Below are positions 1 through 8,181 of a stretch of 64,000 bases of DNA, one piece after another (the first letter of the stretch is position 1; each line of letters starts with the position of its first letter). The stretch comes from VRUE01 sp963729995 (lineage in GTDB: Bacteria; Actinomycetota; Thermoleophilia; Solirubrobacterales; 70-9), in NCBI GenBank assembly GCA_963729995.1, contig CAVSPF010000003.1, forward strand, positions 1,426,001 through 1,490,000, given 5' to 3'. Position numbers and translations under genes: made by a program. The notes under the pieces were generated by a model. That model ran no database searches. It saw nothing but the letters and a program-made list of their open reading frames with translations, and was not told the origin of the DNA.

Positions 1-971
1 ACCTGCTCGAGCGGAAAGCGCTCCACGTGAGCGCGGATCTTGCCGGCGCGGGCCAGATCGAGGACCTCCATCAGCTCGATCGCCGTGCCCCAGTACGGCA
101 GGGTCAGCTGGCACTCGAACGGCAGCGCACCGAAACCGAACTCAAAGGCGCCACCGGCCAGCCCGACCATTGTCAGGTGACTCTCGAAGCGAACGATCTT
201 GGAGGCGAGGGCGAGGGTGTCGTCGGCTCCGACGTTGTCGAGCACCAGCTCAGCGCCGAGGCCGCCGGTCAGCTCGCGGATCGCGTCGGCGGCATCCTCG
301 CCCGGCCTGACGGTCTCTGCCGCACCGACCTCTCGGGCAAGCCGCAGCTTGTCGGCCGAGGTGTCGACGGCGATCACCCGGGCGGGGCTCATGGCGCGCA
401 GGATCTGCACCGCCATATGGCCGAGGCCACCCACCCCGATCACCACCGCGGTTGAGCCAGGGACCAGCAGGTGCAGCGAGCGCTTGATCGCGTGGTAGGG
501 AGTCAGTGCGGCGTCGGAGAGGGGCGCAGCGTCGCGCGGATCGAGGTCGCCGAGCGGCAGCAGCAGCCGCGCGCTTGGGACGAGCATGTACTCGGCCATG
601 CCGCCGTCGAGACCGAGGCCACCACCGAAGGCGCCGATCTCTTCCTGCCGCTCGCAGTAATTCTCCGCCGAGCGGCGACAGGCACGGCAGCGCCCGCAGC
701 CCCAGGGGCCGTAGACGGCGACCGGCTCGCCCTCCTCGATGCCCTCGACACCGGCGCCAAGCGCCTCGACCCAGCCGGCGTTCTCGTGACCGAGCGTGAA
801 CGGCAGGTCGAAGTCCATCTGGCCCTCGGGCCACTCCATCATGTGGAGGTCGGAATGGCAGACGCCGGCGCCGCCAACCTTGACCAGGACCTGGCCGGGG
901 CCCGGCTCCGGCACGGCCACCTCACGCAGCTCCGGGAGCGTCTGCCATGCGGTCAGCTGGTAGGCCTTCAT
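1..971 (-). CDS. Zinc-dependent alcohol dehydrogenase (MDR family), 3' end outside window
   Basis: Reading down from the ATG at 971 gives an open frame that runs off the window edge, about 323 residues of a family near 345. The N-terminus reads MKAYQLTAWQTLPELREV. Catalytic zinc ligands are visible in GVCHSD and LGHENAGW, and the structural zinc loop is present as CGRCRACRRSAENYC. A glycine-rich Rossmann motif (VIGVGGLGHMA) follows. An AAGGAAGG ribosome site (978-985) sits 6 nt before the ATG. The family oxidises alcohols or reduces aldehydes with NAD(P); the substrate cannot be read from sequence. A 14 bp palindrome 40 bp upstream is a likely operator. Confidence 0.9.
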   Translation of the reverse strand, partial: MKAYQLTAWQTLPELREVAVPEPGPGQVLVKVGGAGVCHSDLHMMEWPEGQMDFDLPFTLGHENAGWVEALGAGVEGIEEGEPVAVYGPWGCGRCRACRRSAENYCERQEEIGAFGGGLGLDGGMAEYMLVPSARLLLPLGDLDPRDAAPLSDAALTPYHAIKRSLHLLVPGSTAVVIGVGGLGHMAVQILRAMSPARVIAVDTSADKLRLAREVGAAETVRPGEDAADAIRELTGGLGAELVLDNVGADDTLALASKIVRFESHLTMVGLAGGAFEFGFGALPFECQLTLPYWGTAIELMEVLDLARAGKIRAHVERFPLEQ

Positions 972-1010
972 CGATCGCCTTCCTTGCGCGTCCGTACCGG
1001 TGAGTGAGAG

Positions 1011-1024
1011 TGAGTGATCACTCA
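1011..1024. promoter_or_regulatory. Perfect palindrome TGAGTGATCACTCA, candidate TetR-type operator
   Basis: A perfect 14 bp palindrome lies 40-53 bp upstream of the alcohol dehydrogenase start, preceded by a partial direct copy (GAGTGAGAGTGAG). The shape and length match operators of dimeric TetR-like repressors. No regulator gene lies beside it, so the assignment is an inference. Confidence 0.5.
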
Positions 1025-1069
1025 GAGCCTAAGCGCACAGCGGCGCCCTGACTTCCGTAGAAGACCCTG

Positions 1070-3871
1070 ATGCGAAGCGACGTAGGCGCATCTAGATTGC
1101 CGTCAGATGCGAGGGCGCGGATCCCAGCGGCTTGGGGAGCCAAGGAGGCTTTGATCGCTACCGAGTCGACACCGGACCCGAACGAGCGGATCGACCTGCT
1201 GCTGCGCGACCTGCGGGCCTCGCGCAGCGGCCTCTCCGAGCGTGAGGCGGCGCGTCGACTGCTCGCCCTGGGGCCGAACGAGCTGCTCCGCCGCGGCGGC
1301 CGCCGCTGGCCGCGCGAGCTGGCGCGCCAGTTCACCCACCCGCTGGCGCTGCTGCTCTGGGCGGCCGCCGGCCTCGCCGCGATCGCCGGGATCGCGGCGG
1401 TGGCGATCGCCATCGTCGTGGTCATCTTCGTCAACGCGATCTTCGCCTTCGCCCAGGAGCAGCAGGCCGAGCGCGCCGTCGAGGCGCTGCGGGAGTACCT
1501 GCCGGCGCGCGCCGCCGTGCTGCGAGACGGCGAGGCGCGGGAGATCGAAGCCGCCCGGCTGGTCCCGGGCGACGTCCTGCTGATCGCGGAGGGCGACCGC
1601 ATCTCCGCCGACGCGCGGCTGATCGAGGGCGCCGTCGAGGTCGACATGTCGACACTGTCCGGCGAGTCGGTGACGGCGACCCGCTCGGCCGACCGGGTCG
1701 AGACCTCCGGCCGGCCGCTGATCCAGTCGCGCGACCTGGTCTTCAGCGGCACGAGCTGCACCGGGGGCGAGGCGCGGGCGCTGGTCTTCGCCACCGGGAT
1801 GCGGACCGAGCTGGGCCGGATCGCCGCCCTCTCCGAGCTGGCCGAGCCCGAAGCAAGCCCCCTGGAGCGGCAGGTGCGCCGCGTCGCCTGGCTGATCGCA
1901 GCGATCGCGCTCGCCTGCGGCATCGCCTTCGTGCCGCTGGCGACCTTCGCGGCGGGGCTCCCGATCCACGACGCGGTCGTCTTCGCGATCGGACTGATCG
2001 TCGGCAACGTCCCGGAGGGACTGTTGCCGGTGATCACCCTGGCGCTGGCGATGGGGGTGCGCGGGCTGGTCCGCCAGGGCGCGGTGGTGAAGCGGCTGAG
2101 CGCGGTCGAGACGCTCGGCTCGACCGACGTCATCTGCACCGACAAGACGGGGACGCTGACCGAGAACCGGATGCGGGTGACGCGGATCTGGAGCGCCGGG
2201 CGGGAGGTCGACATGGAGGCGCGCGACGGAGCCGGTGCCGAGCCCGCAGCGCCGGTCCGGGCGCTGGCCGAGGCGATGGCAGCCTGCAACAACGCTCGGC
2301 TGGGCGACGGCGGCGAGCCGGGCGGCGACGCCACCGAGATCGCGATGCTGCTCGCCGCCCGCCGGCTCGGGGTCGAGACCGGCCAGGCTCTCGACGGGCG
2401 GCGCAGGGAGTTCCACTTCGACCCGGTGCTGAAGCTGATGTCGACGGTCGACGAGCGCCACGGCTCGCTGGCCGTCCACACCAAGGGAGCGCCGGAGGAG
2501 GTGCTGCCGCGCTGCGATCGGATCGCCGGGCCCGGCGGCACGGCGGCGCTCGACTCGGGCGAGCGGGCCGAGATCGAATCGCTGGTCGATGGCTTCGCGG
2601 GCCAGGGCCTGCGGGTGCTGGCGGTCGCCGAGCGAGCGCTCGACGGGGGCGAGCCCGAGCGCCGCGAGGACGCGGAGCGCGACCTCGTCCTGCTCGGCCT
2701 GGTGGCGATGATCGACCCACCCCGGCCCGAGGTGCCGGCCGCCGTCGCCCGCTGCCACCGGGCGGGGATCCGGATAGTCGTCGTCACCGGGGACCACGGC
2801 CTGACCGCGGCGGCGATCGCGCGGCGGATCGGGATCGCCCGCGGCGAGCCCACTGTCGTGACCGAGGAGGAGCTGGACCGGATGAGCGAGCCGGCGCTGG
2901 ACCGGCTGCTGGCCGGCGAGGAGGAGCTGATCTTCGCCCGCGCGACCCCGGAGGCGAAGCTGCGGATCTCCGACGCGCTGCGGGCGGAGGGACATGTCGT
3001 GGCGATGACCGGCGACGGGGTCAACGACGCGCCCGCCCTGCGCCGCGCCGACATCGGGGTGGCGATGGGTCGCTCCGGAACCGACGTCGCCCGCGAGGCG
3101 GCGACGATGGTGCTGACCGACGACAACTTCGCGACGATCGTCGCCGCCGTCGCGGCGGGCCGGCGGATCTACGACAACATCCGCAAGTTCATCGTCTACA
3201 TCTTCGCCCACACGACACCGGAGGTGACGCCGTTCGTCGTCTTCGCCCTGGCCGGTGGCGCGATCCCCCTGCCGCTCACGATCCTCCAGCTGCTGGCCTT
3301 CGACGTCGGCACCGAGACGCTGCCGGCCCTTGCGCTCGGGCGCGAGCGCGCCGAGCCGGGCATCATGGACCGCCCGCCGCGCTCGCGCGGCGAAGGGATC
3401 ATCAACGGGGCGATGCTGGCCCGGGCCTGGCTCTTCCTCGGCCTGATCGCGGCGATACTGCAGATGGGAGCCTTCTTCTACGTCCTGCTGAAGGCCGGCT
3501 GGCATCCCAACGACCCGGTCGCCGCGGGCGACCCCCTCCACCACGCCTACCTGCAGGCGACCACGATGACCTTCCTGGCGATGGTCGTCGCTCAGATCGG
3601 CACCGCCTTCGCGGCCCGCACCGAGCGCGCCTCGCTGCGCTCGGTCGGGGTCTTCGGCAACCGCCTGCTGCTGGTCGGGATCGCCTTCGAGCTGGCGCTC
3701 GCCGCCCTGCTCGTCTACGCGCCCCCCTTCCAGGACCTGCTCGGCACCGCACCCCTGCCGCCCGCCGACCTGCTCGTCCTGCTGCCGTTCCCCTTCGTCG
3801 TCTGGGGAGCCGACGAGCTGCGGCGCTACATCCTGCGCCGGCGTGAGCCAGCCGAAGCGGTGGCGCCGTAG
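1070..3871 (+). CDS. P-type cation-transporting ATPase (P2-like)
   Basis: A 933-residue integral membrane pump. It has an N-terminal cation-ATPase domain (LSEREAARRLLALGPNELL), an actuator domain with TLSGES, the TM4 motif VGNVPEGLLP, the phosphorylated Asp near residue 358 in DKTGTLTEN, and the hinge MTGDGVNDAPAL. Six hydrophobic segments follow at the C-terminus. NVPEGLLP is typical of the Na/K- and Ca-ATPase branch (P2) rather than heavy-metal P1B pumps, and no CPC motif is seen. The transported ion cannot be deduced. The start is uncertain: the ATG at 1070 has no ribosome site, while an in-frame TTG at 1151 has AAGGAGG only 2 nt upstream, which is too close to be ideal. Confidence 0.9.
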   Translation: MRSDVGASRLPSDARARIPAAWGAKEALIATESTPDPNERIDLLLRDLRASRSGLSEREAARRLLALGPNELLRRGGRRWPRELARQFTHPLALLLWAAAGLAAIAGIAAVAIAIVVVIFVNAIFAFAQEQQAERAVEALREYLPARAAVLRDGEAREIEAARLVPGDVLLIAEGDRISADARLIEGAVEVDMSTLSGESVTATRSADRVETSGRPLIQSRDLVFSGTSCTGGEARALVFATGMRTELGRIAALSELAEPEASPLERQVRRVAWLIAAIALACGIAFVPLATFAAGLPIHDAVVFAIGLIVGNVPEGLLPVITLALAMGVRGLVRQGAVVKRLSAVETLGSTDVICTDKTGTLTENRMRVTRIWSAGREVDMEARDGAGAEPAAPVRALAEAMAACNNARLGDGGEPGGDATEIAMLLAARRLGVETGQALDGRRREFHFDPVLKLMSTVDERHGSLAVHTKGAPEEVLPRCDRIAGPGGTAALDSGERAEIESLVDGFAGQGLRVLAVAERALDGGEPERREDAERDLVLLGLVAMIDPPRPEVPAAVARCHRAGIRIVVVTGDHGLTAAAIARRIGIARGEPTVVTEEELDRMSEPALDRLLAGEEELIFARATPEAKLRISDALRAEGHVVAMTGDGVNDAPALRRADIGVAMGRSGTDVAREAATMVLTDDNFATIVAAVAAGRRIYDNIRKFIVYIFAHTTPEVTPFVVFALAGGAIPLPLTILQLLAFDVGTETLPALALGRERAEPGIMDRPPRSRGEGIINGAMLARAWLFLGLIAAILQMGAFFYVLLKAGWHPNDPVAAGDPLHHAYLQATTMTFLAMVVAQIGTAFAARTERASLRSVGVFGNRLLLVGIAFELALAALLVYAPPFQDLLGTAPLPPADLLVLLPFPFVVWGADELRRYILRRREPAEAVAP

Positions 3872-3883
3872 CTCAAAGAGGTC

Positions 3884-4768
3884 TCAGGCGACCCGGAACC
3901 TCGCCCGCCACTCGTCCTGGTCGAACTGAGCCGGCTCGGTCTCCGTCAGGAACCGTTCAAGCGCGGCGATGAAGCGGCCGGGCGCCTCGAGCTGGGGCAG
4001 GTGGCCGACGTCCTTGAAGATCTCGAGGCGGCTGCCGGGGATCGCGCGGTGGGCGTCTTCCCCGTGGCGCACGGGAATGATCGAGTCGCGGGCGCCCCAG
4101 ACGATCAGCACCGGCAGCGCCTCCGCCAGATAGAGGCGATCGGCGGCGTCGACACGCTGGCCGCCGGCCCCGACAACCGAGCGCAGAGTCGCTAGGAAGG
4201 CGGCGCGGCGGTCAGCATCGGTCAGCGAGGCGTAGCCACGCGCCACCTCGGCGACGTCGGCGTTGGGACGCAGGCCGATCGCGGACAGGCCGCGGGCCAG
4301 CGCCGAGCCGACCCGCTGTCCGACACCGGCGGTGGCGGCGATGAAGAGGTCGGCGCCGGGGAGCGCCGCGGCGCGCAGGACGGGACTCACCTCAGGCCCG
4401 AGGCCGCCGCTCGAGACAAGCACCAGGCGCTCGACCATCTCCGGAAATTGGTAGGCGAGCTGCATCGCGATGCCCCCGCCGAGCGAGTGCCCAACCAGGG
4501 TGGCGCGCTCCTGGCCCAAGGCCAGGAGCAGGTCGCGCAGGCCCGCCGCCAGGGCTCCGATCGAGTAGTCGCCGGAGCCGGGCGCGGAGGCCCCGTGCCC
4601 GGGCAGGTCCGGTGCGATCACGGTGTGGTGACGGCCGAGCGGCTCGATCACCTCCTGCCAGTTCTCGAAGGTGCCGCCCATCCCGTGGATCAACAGCAGG
4701 ACCGGGCCCTGGCCAGCCTCGGCGTAGGTCACCGAGCGATCGTGGATGCTCACCGATCTCGCTTGCAT
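3884..4768 (-). CDS. Alpha/beta-fold hydrolase
   Basis: A 294-residue alpha/beta hydrolase. The oxyanion HGMGG is near residue 29, the nucleophile elbow GHSLGG carries Ser95, and the acid Asp228 (WGARDSI) and base His256 (VGHLPQL) complete the triad. The PDLPGHGAS turn is typical of the epoxide hydrolase / esterase / C-C hydrolase group, so substrate is open. The frame stays open to 4879, but that start would overlap the divergent glyoxalase gene. The ATG at 4768 gives the usual family N-terminus and is preferred. It is convergent with the ATPase, 12 bp from its stop. Confidence 0.88.
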   Translation of the reverse strand: MQARSVSIHDRSVTYAEAGQGPVLLLIHGMGGTFENWQEVIEPLGRHHTVIAPDLPGHGASAPGSGDYSIGALAAGLRDLLLALGQERATLVGHSLGGGIAMQLAYQFPEMVERLVLVSSGGLGPEVSPVLRAAALPGADLFIAATAGVGQRVGSALARGLSAIGLRPNADVAEVARGYASLTDADRRAAFLATLRSVVGAGGQRVDAADRLYLAEALPVLIVWGARDSIIPVRHGEDAHRAIPGSRLEIFKDVGHLPQLEAPGRFIAALERFLTETEPAQFDQDEWRARFRVA

Positions 4769-4859
4769 CTCGCCCACATCCGGAACGGTACTCCCGACGC
4801 GAGGCGGAAGCCGACGGATTCGTCCCCGCGGCGGACACGGCTCGGCTAGCCTGATGGCC

Positions 4860-5237
4860 ATGCCAACCTTCCTCCACACCTGCTATCGGATCGGCGACAT
4901 CGACCGCTCGGTCGCCTTTTACGAGAAGCTGGGCTTCGAGGAGTGGCGGCGGATGCCGATCGGCGACGAGGCGATCAACGTCTTCATGGGCGTCCCGGGC
5001 GACGAGGTCGCGCTCGAGCTGACCTACAACCACGGCGTCGACTCGTACGAGATCGGCAGCGGCTACGGCCACATCGCGATCGGCGTCGACGACCTCGACG
5101 GCACGCTCGAGCGCCTCGCCGCAGGGGGCGTCGAGCCAGAGAAGCCGCCCTACCGCCCCGGCGGCCGCAGCGAGGGCCATCGCATCTGCTTCGTTCGCGA
5201 TCCGGACGGCTACCGAATCGAGATCATCGGCGAGTAG
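4860..5237 (+). CDS. gloA: Lactoylglutathione lyase-type glyoxalase (VOC family)
   Basis: A 125-residue single-domain VOC protein very close in pattern to E. coli GloA: FLHTCYRIGDIDRSVAFY at the start, ELTYNHGVDSYEIG in the middle, and RDPDGYRIEII at the end. The four metal ligands of glyoxalase I align as His6, Glu53, His71 and Glu121. The family isomerises the hemithioacetal of methylglyoxal and a thiol. Actinobacteria usually use mycothiol rather than glutathione, so the thiol partner is unknown. A second in-frame ATG lies 6 nt upstream (4854). The gene is divergent from the hydrolase. Confidence 0.92.
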   Translation: MPTFLHTCYRIGDIDRSVAFYEKLGFEEWRRMPIGDEAINVFMGVPGDEVALELTYNHGVDSYEIGSGYGHIAIGVDDLDGTLERLAAGGVEPEKPPYRPGGRSEGHRICFVRDPDGYRIEIIGE

Positions 5238-5337
5238 CGACGGTCCGAACCAGGGGCGCGGCGCTGCACAGCCTCTGCGCTCGACAGCGGGAAAATCGCT
5301 AGGCTCGCGGCCCGCTCAGGACGGCCAAGGGGAAATC

Positions 5338-5691
5338 GTGAAACTCGTGATCGGCATCGTGCGCCCGGAGAAGGCGAACCACGTTCTGGAGGCCCTCTAC
5401 CGAGCCGAGATACGAGGCGTTTCGATCAGCCGTGTCGAGGGCCACGGAGGGGAGCTGGAGCGGGTCGAGACCTATCGCGGATCAACCGTGAAGATGGGGC
5501 TCTCCGAGAAGGTTCGTTTTGAGGTCGCCGTCTCGGACTCCTTCCTCCAACCCACCATCGACGCGCTCTGCGAAGGGGCGCGAACCGGCGAGGTCGGCGA
5601 CGGGAAGATCTTCGTGGTCCCGCTGGAGCAGGCCGTTCGCATCCGCACCGGCGAGACCGACGCAAGCGCGGTGACGCCGGTGTCCAAATGA
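5338..5691 (+). CDS. PII nitrogen regulatory protein (GlnB/GlnK family), modification Tyr absent
   Basis: A 117-residue PII protein, the family's usual length. It starts at GTG with a purine-rich AAGGGGAAA just upstream. It carries the C-terminal signature GDGKIFVVPLEQAVRIRTGE. PII trimers bind ATP/ADP and 2-oxoglutarate and plug Amt channels through the T-loop. In the T-loop (residues 37-55) Tyr46 is kept (TYRGS), but position 51, where the modified Tyr normally sits, is Val (STVKMG). Ser49, the site phosphorylated in cyanobacterial PII, is present. The stop overlaps the amt start by 4 bp, so the two are probably translationally coupled. Confidence 0.93.
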   Translation: MKLVIGIVRPEKANHVLEALYRAEIRGVSISRVEGHGGELERVETYRGSTVKMGLSEKVRFEVAVSDSFLQPTIDALCEGARTGEVGDGKIFVVPLEQAVRIRTGETDASAVTPVSK

Positions 5692-6992
5692 CGCTGCTGC
5701 CGGTCGCAGCGGCAGCCGCCAAGGTGAACTCGGGCGACACGGCCTGGATGCTCGCCGCGACCGCACTGGTGCTGATGATGACGCCGGCGCTCGGCCTCTT
5801 CTACGCGGGGCTGGTGCGCGCGAAGAACACGCTCAACACGTTCATGATGTGCGTCGCCGCGATCGCGATAGCGACGATCACCTGGGCGCTCGTCGGCTAC
5901 TCGCTCGCCTTCGACGGGCACGGCTGGCTCATCGGCGGCCTCGCCAATGCCGGCCTGCGCGGCGTCGGCTTCGCGCCCCGCGAAGGGACGGCGATCCCGC
6001 AGCTTCTCTTCATGGCCTTCGAGGCCACCTTCTGCATCATCACCGTGGCGCTGGTCTCGGGGGCTGTCGTCGAGCGGATGCGGTTCGGCGCCTTCCTCGT
6101 CTTCGCGACGCTCTGGTCCGTGCTCGTCTATGCGGTGCTCGCGCACTGGTCCTTCGGCGGCGGCTGGCTGGCCGCGAACGGCACGCTCGACTTCGCGGGC
6201 GGCGTTCCCGTGGAGATGGCCTCGGGGTTCTCGGCGCTCGCCGCCGCGCTCGTCGTCGGAGCGCGAAAAGACTACGGGCGCCAGGCGCTCCTCCCCCACA
6301 ACGCCGTCTACGTGCTGCTCGGCGCCGGCCTGCTCTGGTTCGGCTGGTTCGGCTTCAACGGCGGCAGCGGCCTCGCGGCGGGCCACTCGAGCGTGCTCGC
6401 CTTCACCAACACCCTGCTGACGCCGGCCGCGAGCCTGATCGTCTGGTTCGTGCTCGACCTGGTCCGGGGCAGGCGGGTGACGGCGATCGGCGCCGCAACG
6501 GCGATCATCGTCGGCTGCGTGCTGATCACCCCCGCCGCGGGCTTCATCAGCCCCGCCTGGGCCCTGGCGCTCGGCGCCGCTGGCGCCCTGCCCTGCTACA
6601 CGGTGATCGTCTGGCGGCCGCGGACGCGCGTCGACGAGACGCTCGACGTGCTCGCCGCCCACGGCGTGGCCGGGTTCACCGGCATCCTCTTCATCGGCTT
6701 CGCTGCCCAGCTCACCTGGAACGGCGTCTCCAACGGCCTCCTCTACGGCAACGCCGCCCAGCTCGGCGATCAGGCCCTGGCGGCGCTCGTCACCCCGGCG
6801 TACGCGTTCGGGATGACCTTCCTGCTGCTGAAGCTGATCGGGCTCTTCATGCCGCTGCGCGCCAGCGAACACGAGGAGGCCGTGGGCATGGACATCGTCT
6901 ACCACGGCGAGGAGGCCTACGCGACCGGCGAGGGCGCGATCCTCGTCCTGCCGGAGGCCGACGGCGAGGTGCTGGTCGCCGACCCCAGCTAG
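5688..6992 (+). CDS. amt: Ammonium transporter Amt
   Basis: A 434-residue membrane protein with about eleven hydrophobic segments and Amt hallmarks (TPALGLFYAGLVRAKN, DFAGG, AAHGVAGF). It conducts ammonium across the membrane and is the usual partner of PII. The second pore histidine is present (His325), but at the first twin-His position the sequence reads DFAGGVPVEMA, with Glu176 where E. coli AmtB has His168. The C-terminal cytoplasmic tail is short and acidic. It overlaps the PII stop by 4 bp (ATGA). The order PII then Amt is the same as in glnK-amtB operons. Confidence 0.95.
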   Translation: MTLLPVAAAAAKVNSGDTAWMLAATALVLMMTPALGLFYAGLVRAKNTLNTFMMCVAAIAIATITWALVGYSLAFDGHGWLIGGLANAGLRGVGFAPREGTAIPQLLFMAFEATFCIITVALVSGAVVERMRFGAFLVFATLWSVLVYAVLAHWSFGGGWLAANGTLDFAGGVPVEMASGFSALAAALVVGARKDYGRQALLPHNAVYVLLGAGLLWFGWFGFNGGSGLAAGHSSVLAFTNTLLTPAASLIVWFVLDLVRGRRVTAIGAATAIIVGCVLITPAAGFISPAWALALGAAGALPCYTVIVWRPRTRVDETLDVLAAHGVAGFTGILFIGFAAQLTWNGVSNGLLYGNAAQLGDQALAALVTPAYAFGMTFLLLKLIGLFMPLRASEHEEAVGMDIVYHGEEAYATGEGAILVLPEADGEVLVADPS

Positions 6993-7031
6993 ATTGGTTC
7001 CGAAGGTCGCGTCCCAAGTGGCGGAGGATCG

Positions 7032-7352
7032 ATGCCCGACTACATCCAGGTCCTGACTGCGGTCGGCTCCGAGGAGGAGGCGGATCGGATCGGCGCCGCC
7101 CTGATCGACGCCCGTCTCGCGGCCTGCGTGCAGGTCCTCGGTCCCATCGCGAGCCGTTACCGCTGGAAGGGCAAGGTCGAGGAGGCGCAGGAGTGGCTTT
7201 GCCTGGCGAAGACCGAGGCGGCGAGGTACGCCGAGGTCGAGGCCGCCATCCGCGATGCCCATTCCTACGAGGAGCCAGAGATCCTGGCAGTCGCGGTCGC
7301 GGCAGGCAGCAAGGGCTACCTGGACTGGGTCAGCGCCAGCCTGCGAAGCTAG
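7032..7352 (+). CDS. cutA: Divalent cation tolerance protein CutA
   Basis: A 106-residue protein with the CutA1 pattern: an N-terminal beta strand, ARLAACVQVLGPI, YRWKGKVEEAQEWLCLAKT, a tyrosine after HSYEEPEILAV, and a C-terminal YLDWV helix. CutA1 forms very stable trimers with a PII-like ferredoxin fold; its exact role in metal tolerance remains debated. It lies 39 bp downstream of amt on the same strand and may belong to the PII-Amt transcript. GAGGATCG just before the ATG is a plausible ribosome site. Confidence 0.93.
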   Translation: MPDYIQVLTAVGSEEEADRIGAALIDARLAACVQVLGPIASRYRWKGKVEEAQEWLCLAKTEAARYAEVEAAIRDAHSYEEPEILAVAVAAGSKGYLDWVSASLRS

Positions 7353-7360
7353 ATCCTTCC

Positions 7361-7400
7361 GGTGCTCGAAATGTCCCTCATATGTACAAAAGGAGCAGCG
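7361..7400. repeat. Dispersed ~40 bp imperfect palindrome, copy P1
   Basis: This intergenic block between convergent cutA and the ABC permease has TGCTC (7363-7367) matched by GAGCA (7393-7397) around a TGTCCCTCATATGTACA core. Nearly the same sequence occurs at 40749-40790, and the same ends with a fuller palindrome at 49609-49650. On the minus strand all three contain an ATG followed by (A/G)GGGACA and end in AGCACC. Confidence 0.7.
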
Positions 7401-7413
7401 GAAGCGCAGGCCG

Positions 7414-8181
7414 CTACGCCCGCAGCCGGTAGCCGCGCGAGAACAGGCGCAGATTGAGCCCGAAGAGGGCGAGCGTCGCCGCGGAGAGGGCGAGCAGCGA
7501 GAGGGCCACGCTGGCCTCGGTGTAGCCGAGGAAGCCGTAGCGAACCAGGTTGATCATGTAGTAGATCGGGTTGAAGTGAGTGAGGGTCTGAAACGGCTCG
7601 GGCAGCAGCGCGGCCGAGTAGAAGACGCCGCCGAGGAAGATCAGGGGTTGGAGCACGAAGGTCTGCGCGAAGGCGACGTCGTCGAACTGTTCGGCGCGAA
7701 CGCCGACCAATACCCCGAGCTGCGAGAAGAAGAAGCCGACGAGGAAGAGGGCCGGAACGAGGACGAGGACGTGGTCGACCGGGAGGTCGACCAGCAGCGA
7801 AGCGGCGGTGAAGGTCAGCGCCGCGACCACGAGGCCACGCACGAATCCGCCGAGCGAGAAGGCCAGCAGCAGCTCGACGGGTGAGGCGGGCGATGAGAGC
7901 TGGTCCTGGATCGCGCCCTGGAACTTCTGCTGAAGGATCGAGGAGGAGTTGTTGGCGAAGGCGTTGATCGACCAGGCCATCATGATCAGGCCGGGGATCA
8001 CGAAGACCACGTAGTCGATCCCATGCAGCTTGTTGATCCGGGAGCCGAGCGCCGCCCCGAAGACGGAGATGTAGAGGAAGGTTTCGAGCAGCGGCGCGCC
8101 GATCGTCTGTTTCTTGATCTTCATAAAGCGATTTACCTCACGCCGCCAGAGGGTGAGGAAGCGAATCTGCCCGGTGCTCAT
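7414..8181 (-). CDS. ABC-2 type exporter permease (YadH-like)
   Basis: A 255-residue ABC-2 permease with six predicted membrane segments. It resembles E. coli YadH along its length, including HGIDYVVFVIPGLIMM, FDDVAFAQTFVLQPLIFLGG and HFNPIYYMINLVRYGFLG. It would form the membrane channel for the ATPase encoded immediately upstream, whose stop overlaps this start by 4 bp. Such two-gene exporters move drugs, lipids or polysaccharides; the cargo is not evident here. Confidence 0.92.
   Translation of the reverse strand: MSTGQIRFLTLWRREVNRFMKIKKQTIGAPLLETFLYISVFGAALGSRINKLHGIDYVVFVIPGLIMMAWSINAFANNSSSILQQKFQGAIQDQLSSPASPVELLLAFSLGGFVRGLVVAALTFTAASLLVDLPVDHVLVLVPALFLVGFFFSQLGVLVGVRAEQFDDVAFAQTFVLQPLIFLGGVFYSAALLPEPFQTLTHFNPIYYMINLVRYGFLGYTEASVALSLLALSAATLALFGLNLRLFSRGYRLRA

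Noticed and set aside
1018..3126. A 702-codon minus-strand frame
   Set aside because: It is antisense to the P-type ATPase and rich in Ser, Arg and Ala with no domain.
5472..7262. A 596-codon minus-strand frame
   Set aside because: It is antisense to the PII, Amt and CutA genes, all of which are clear.
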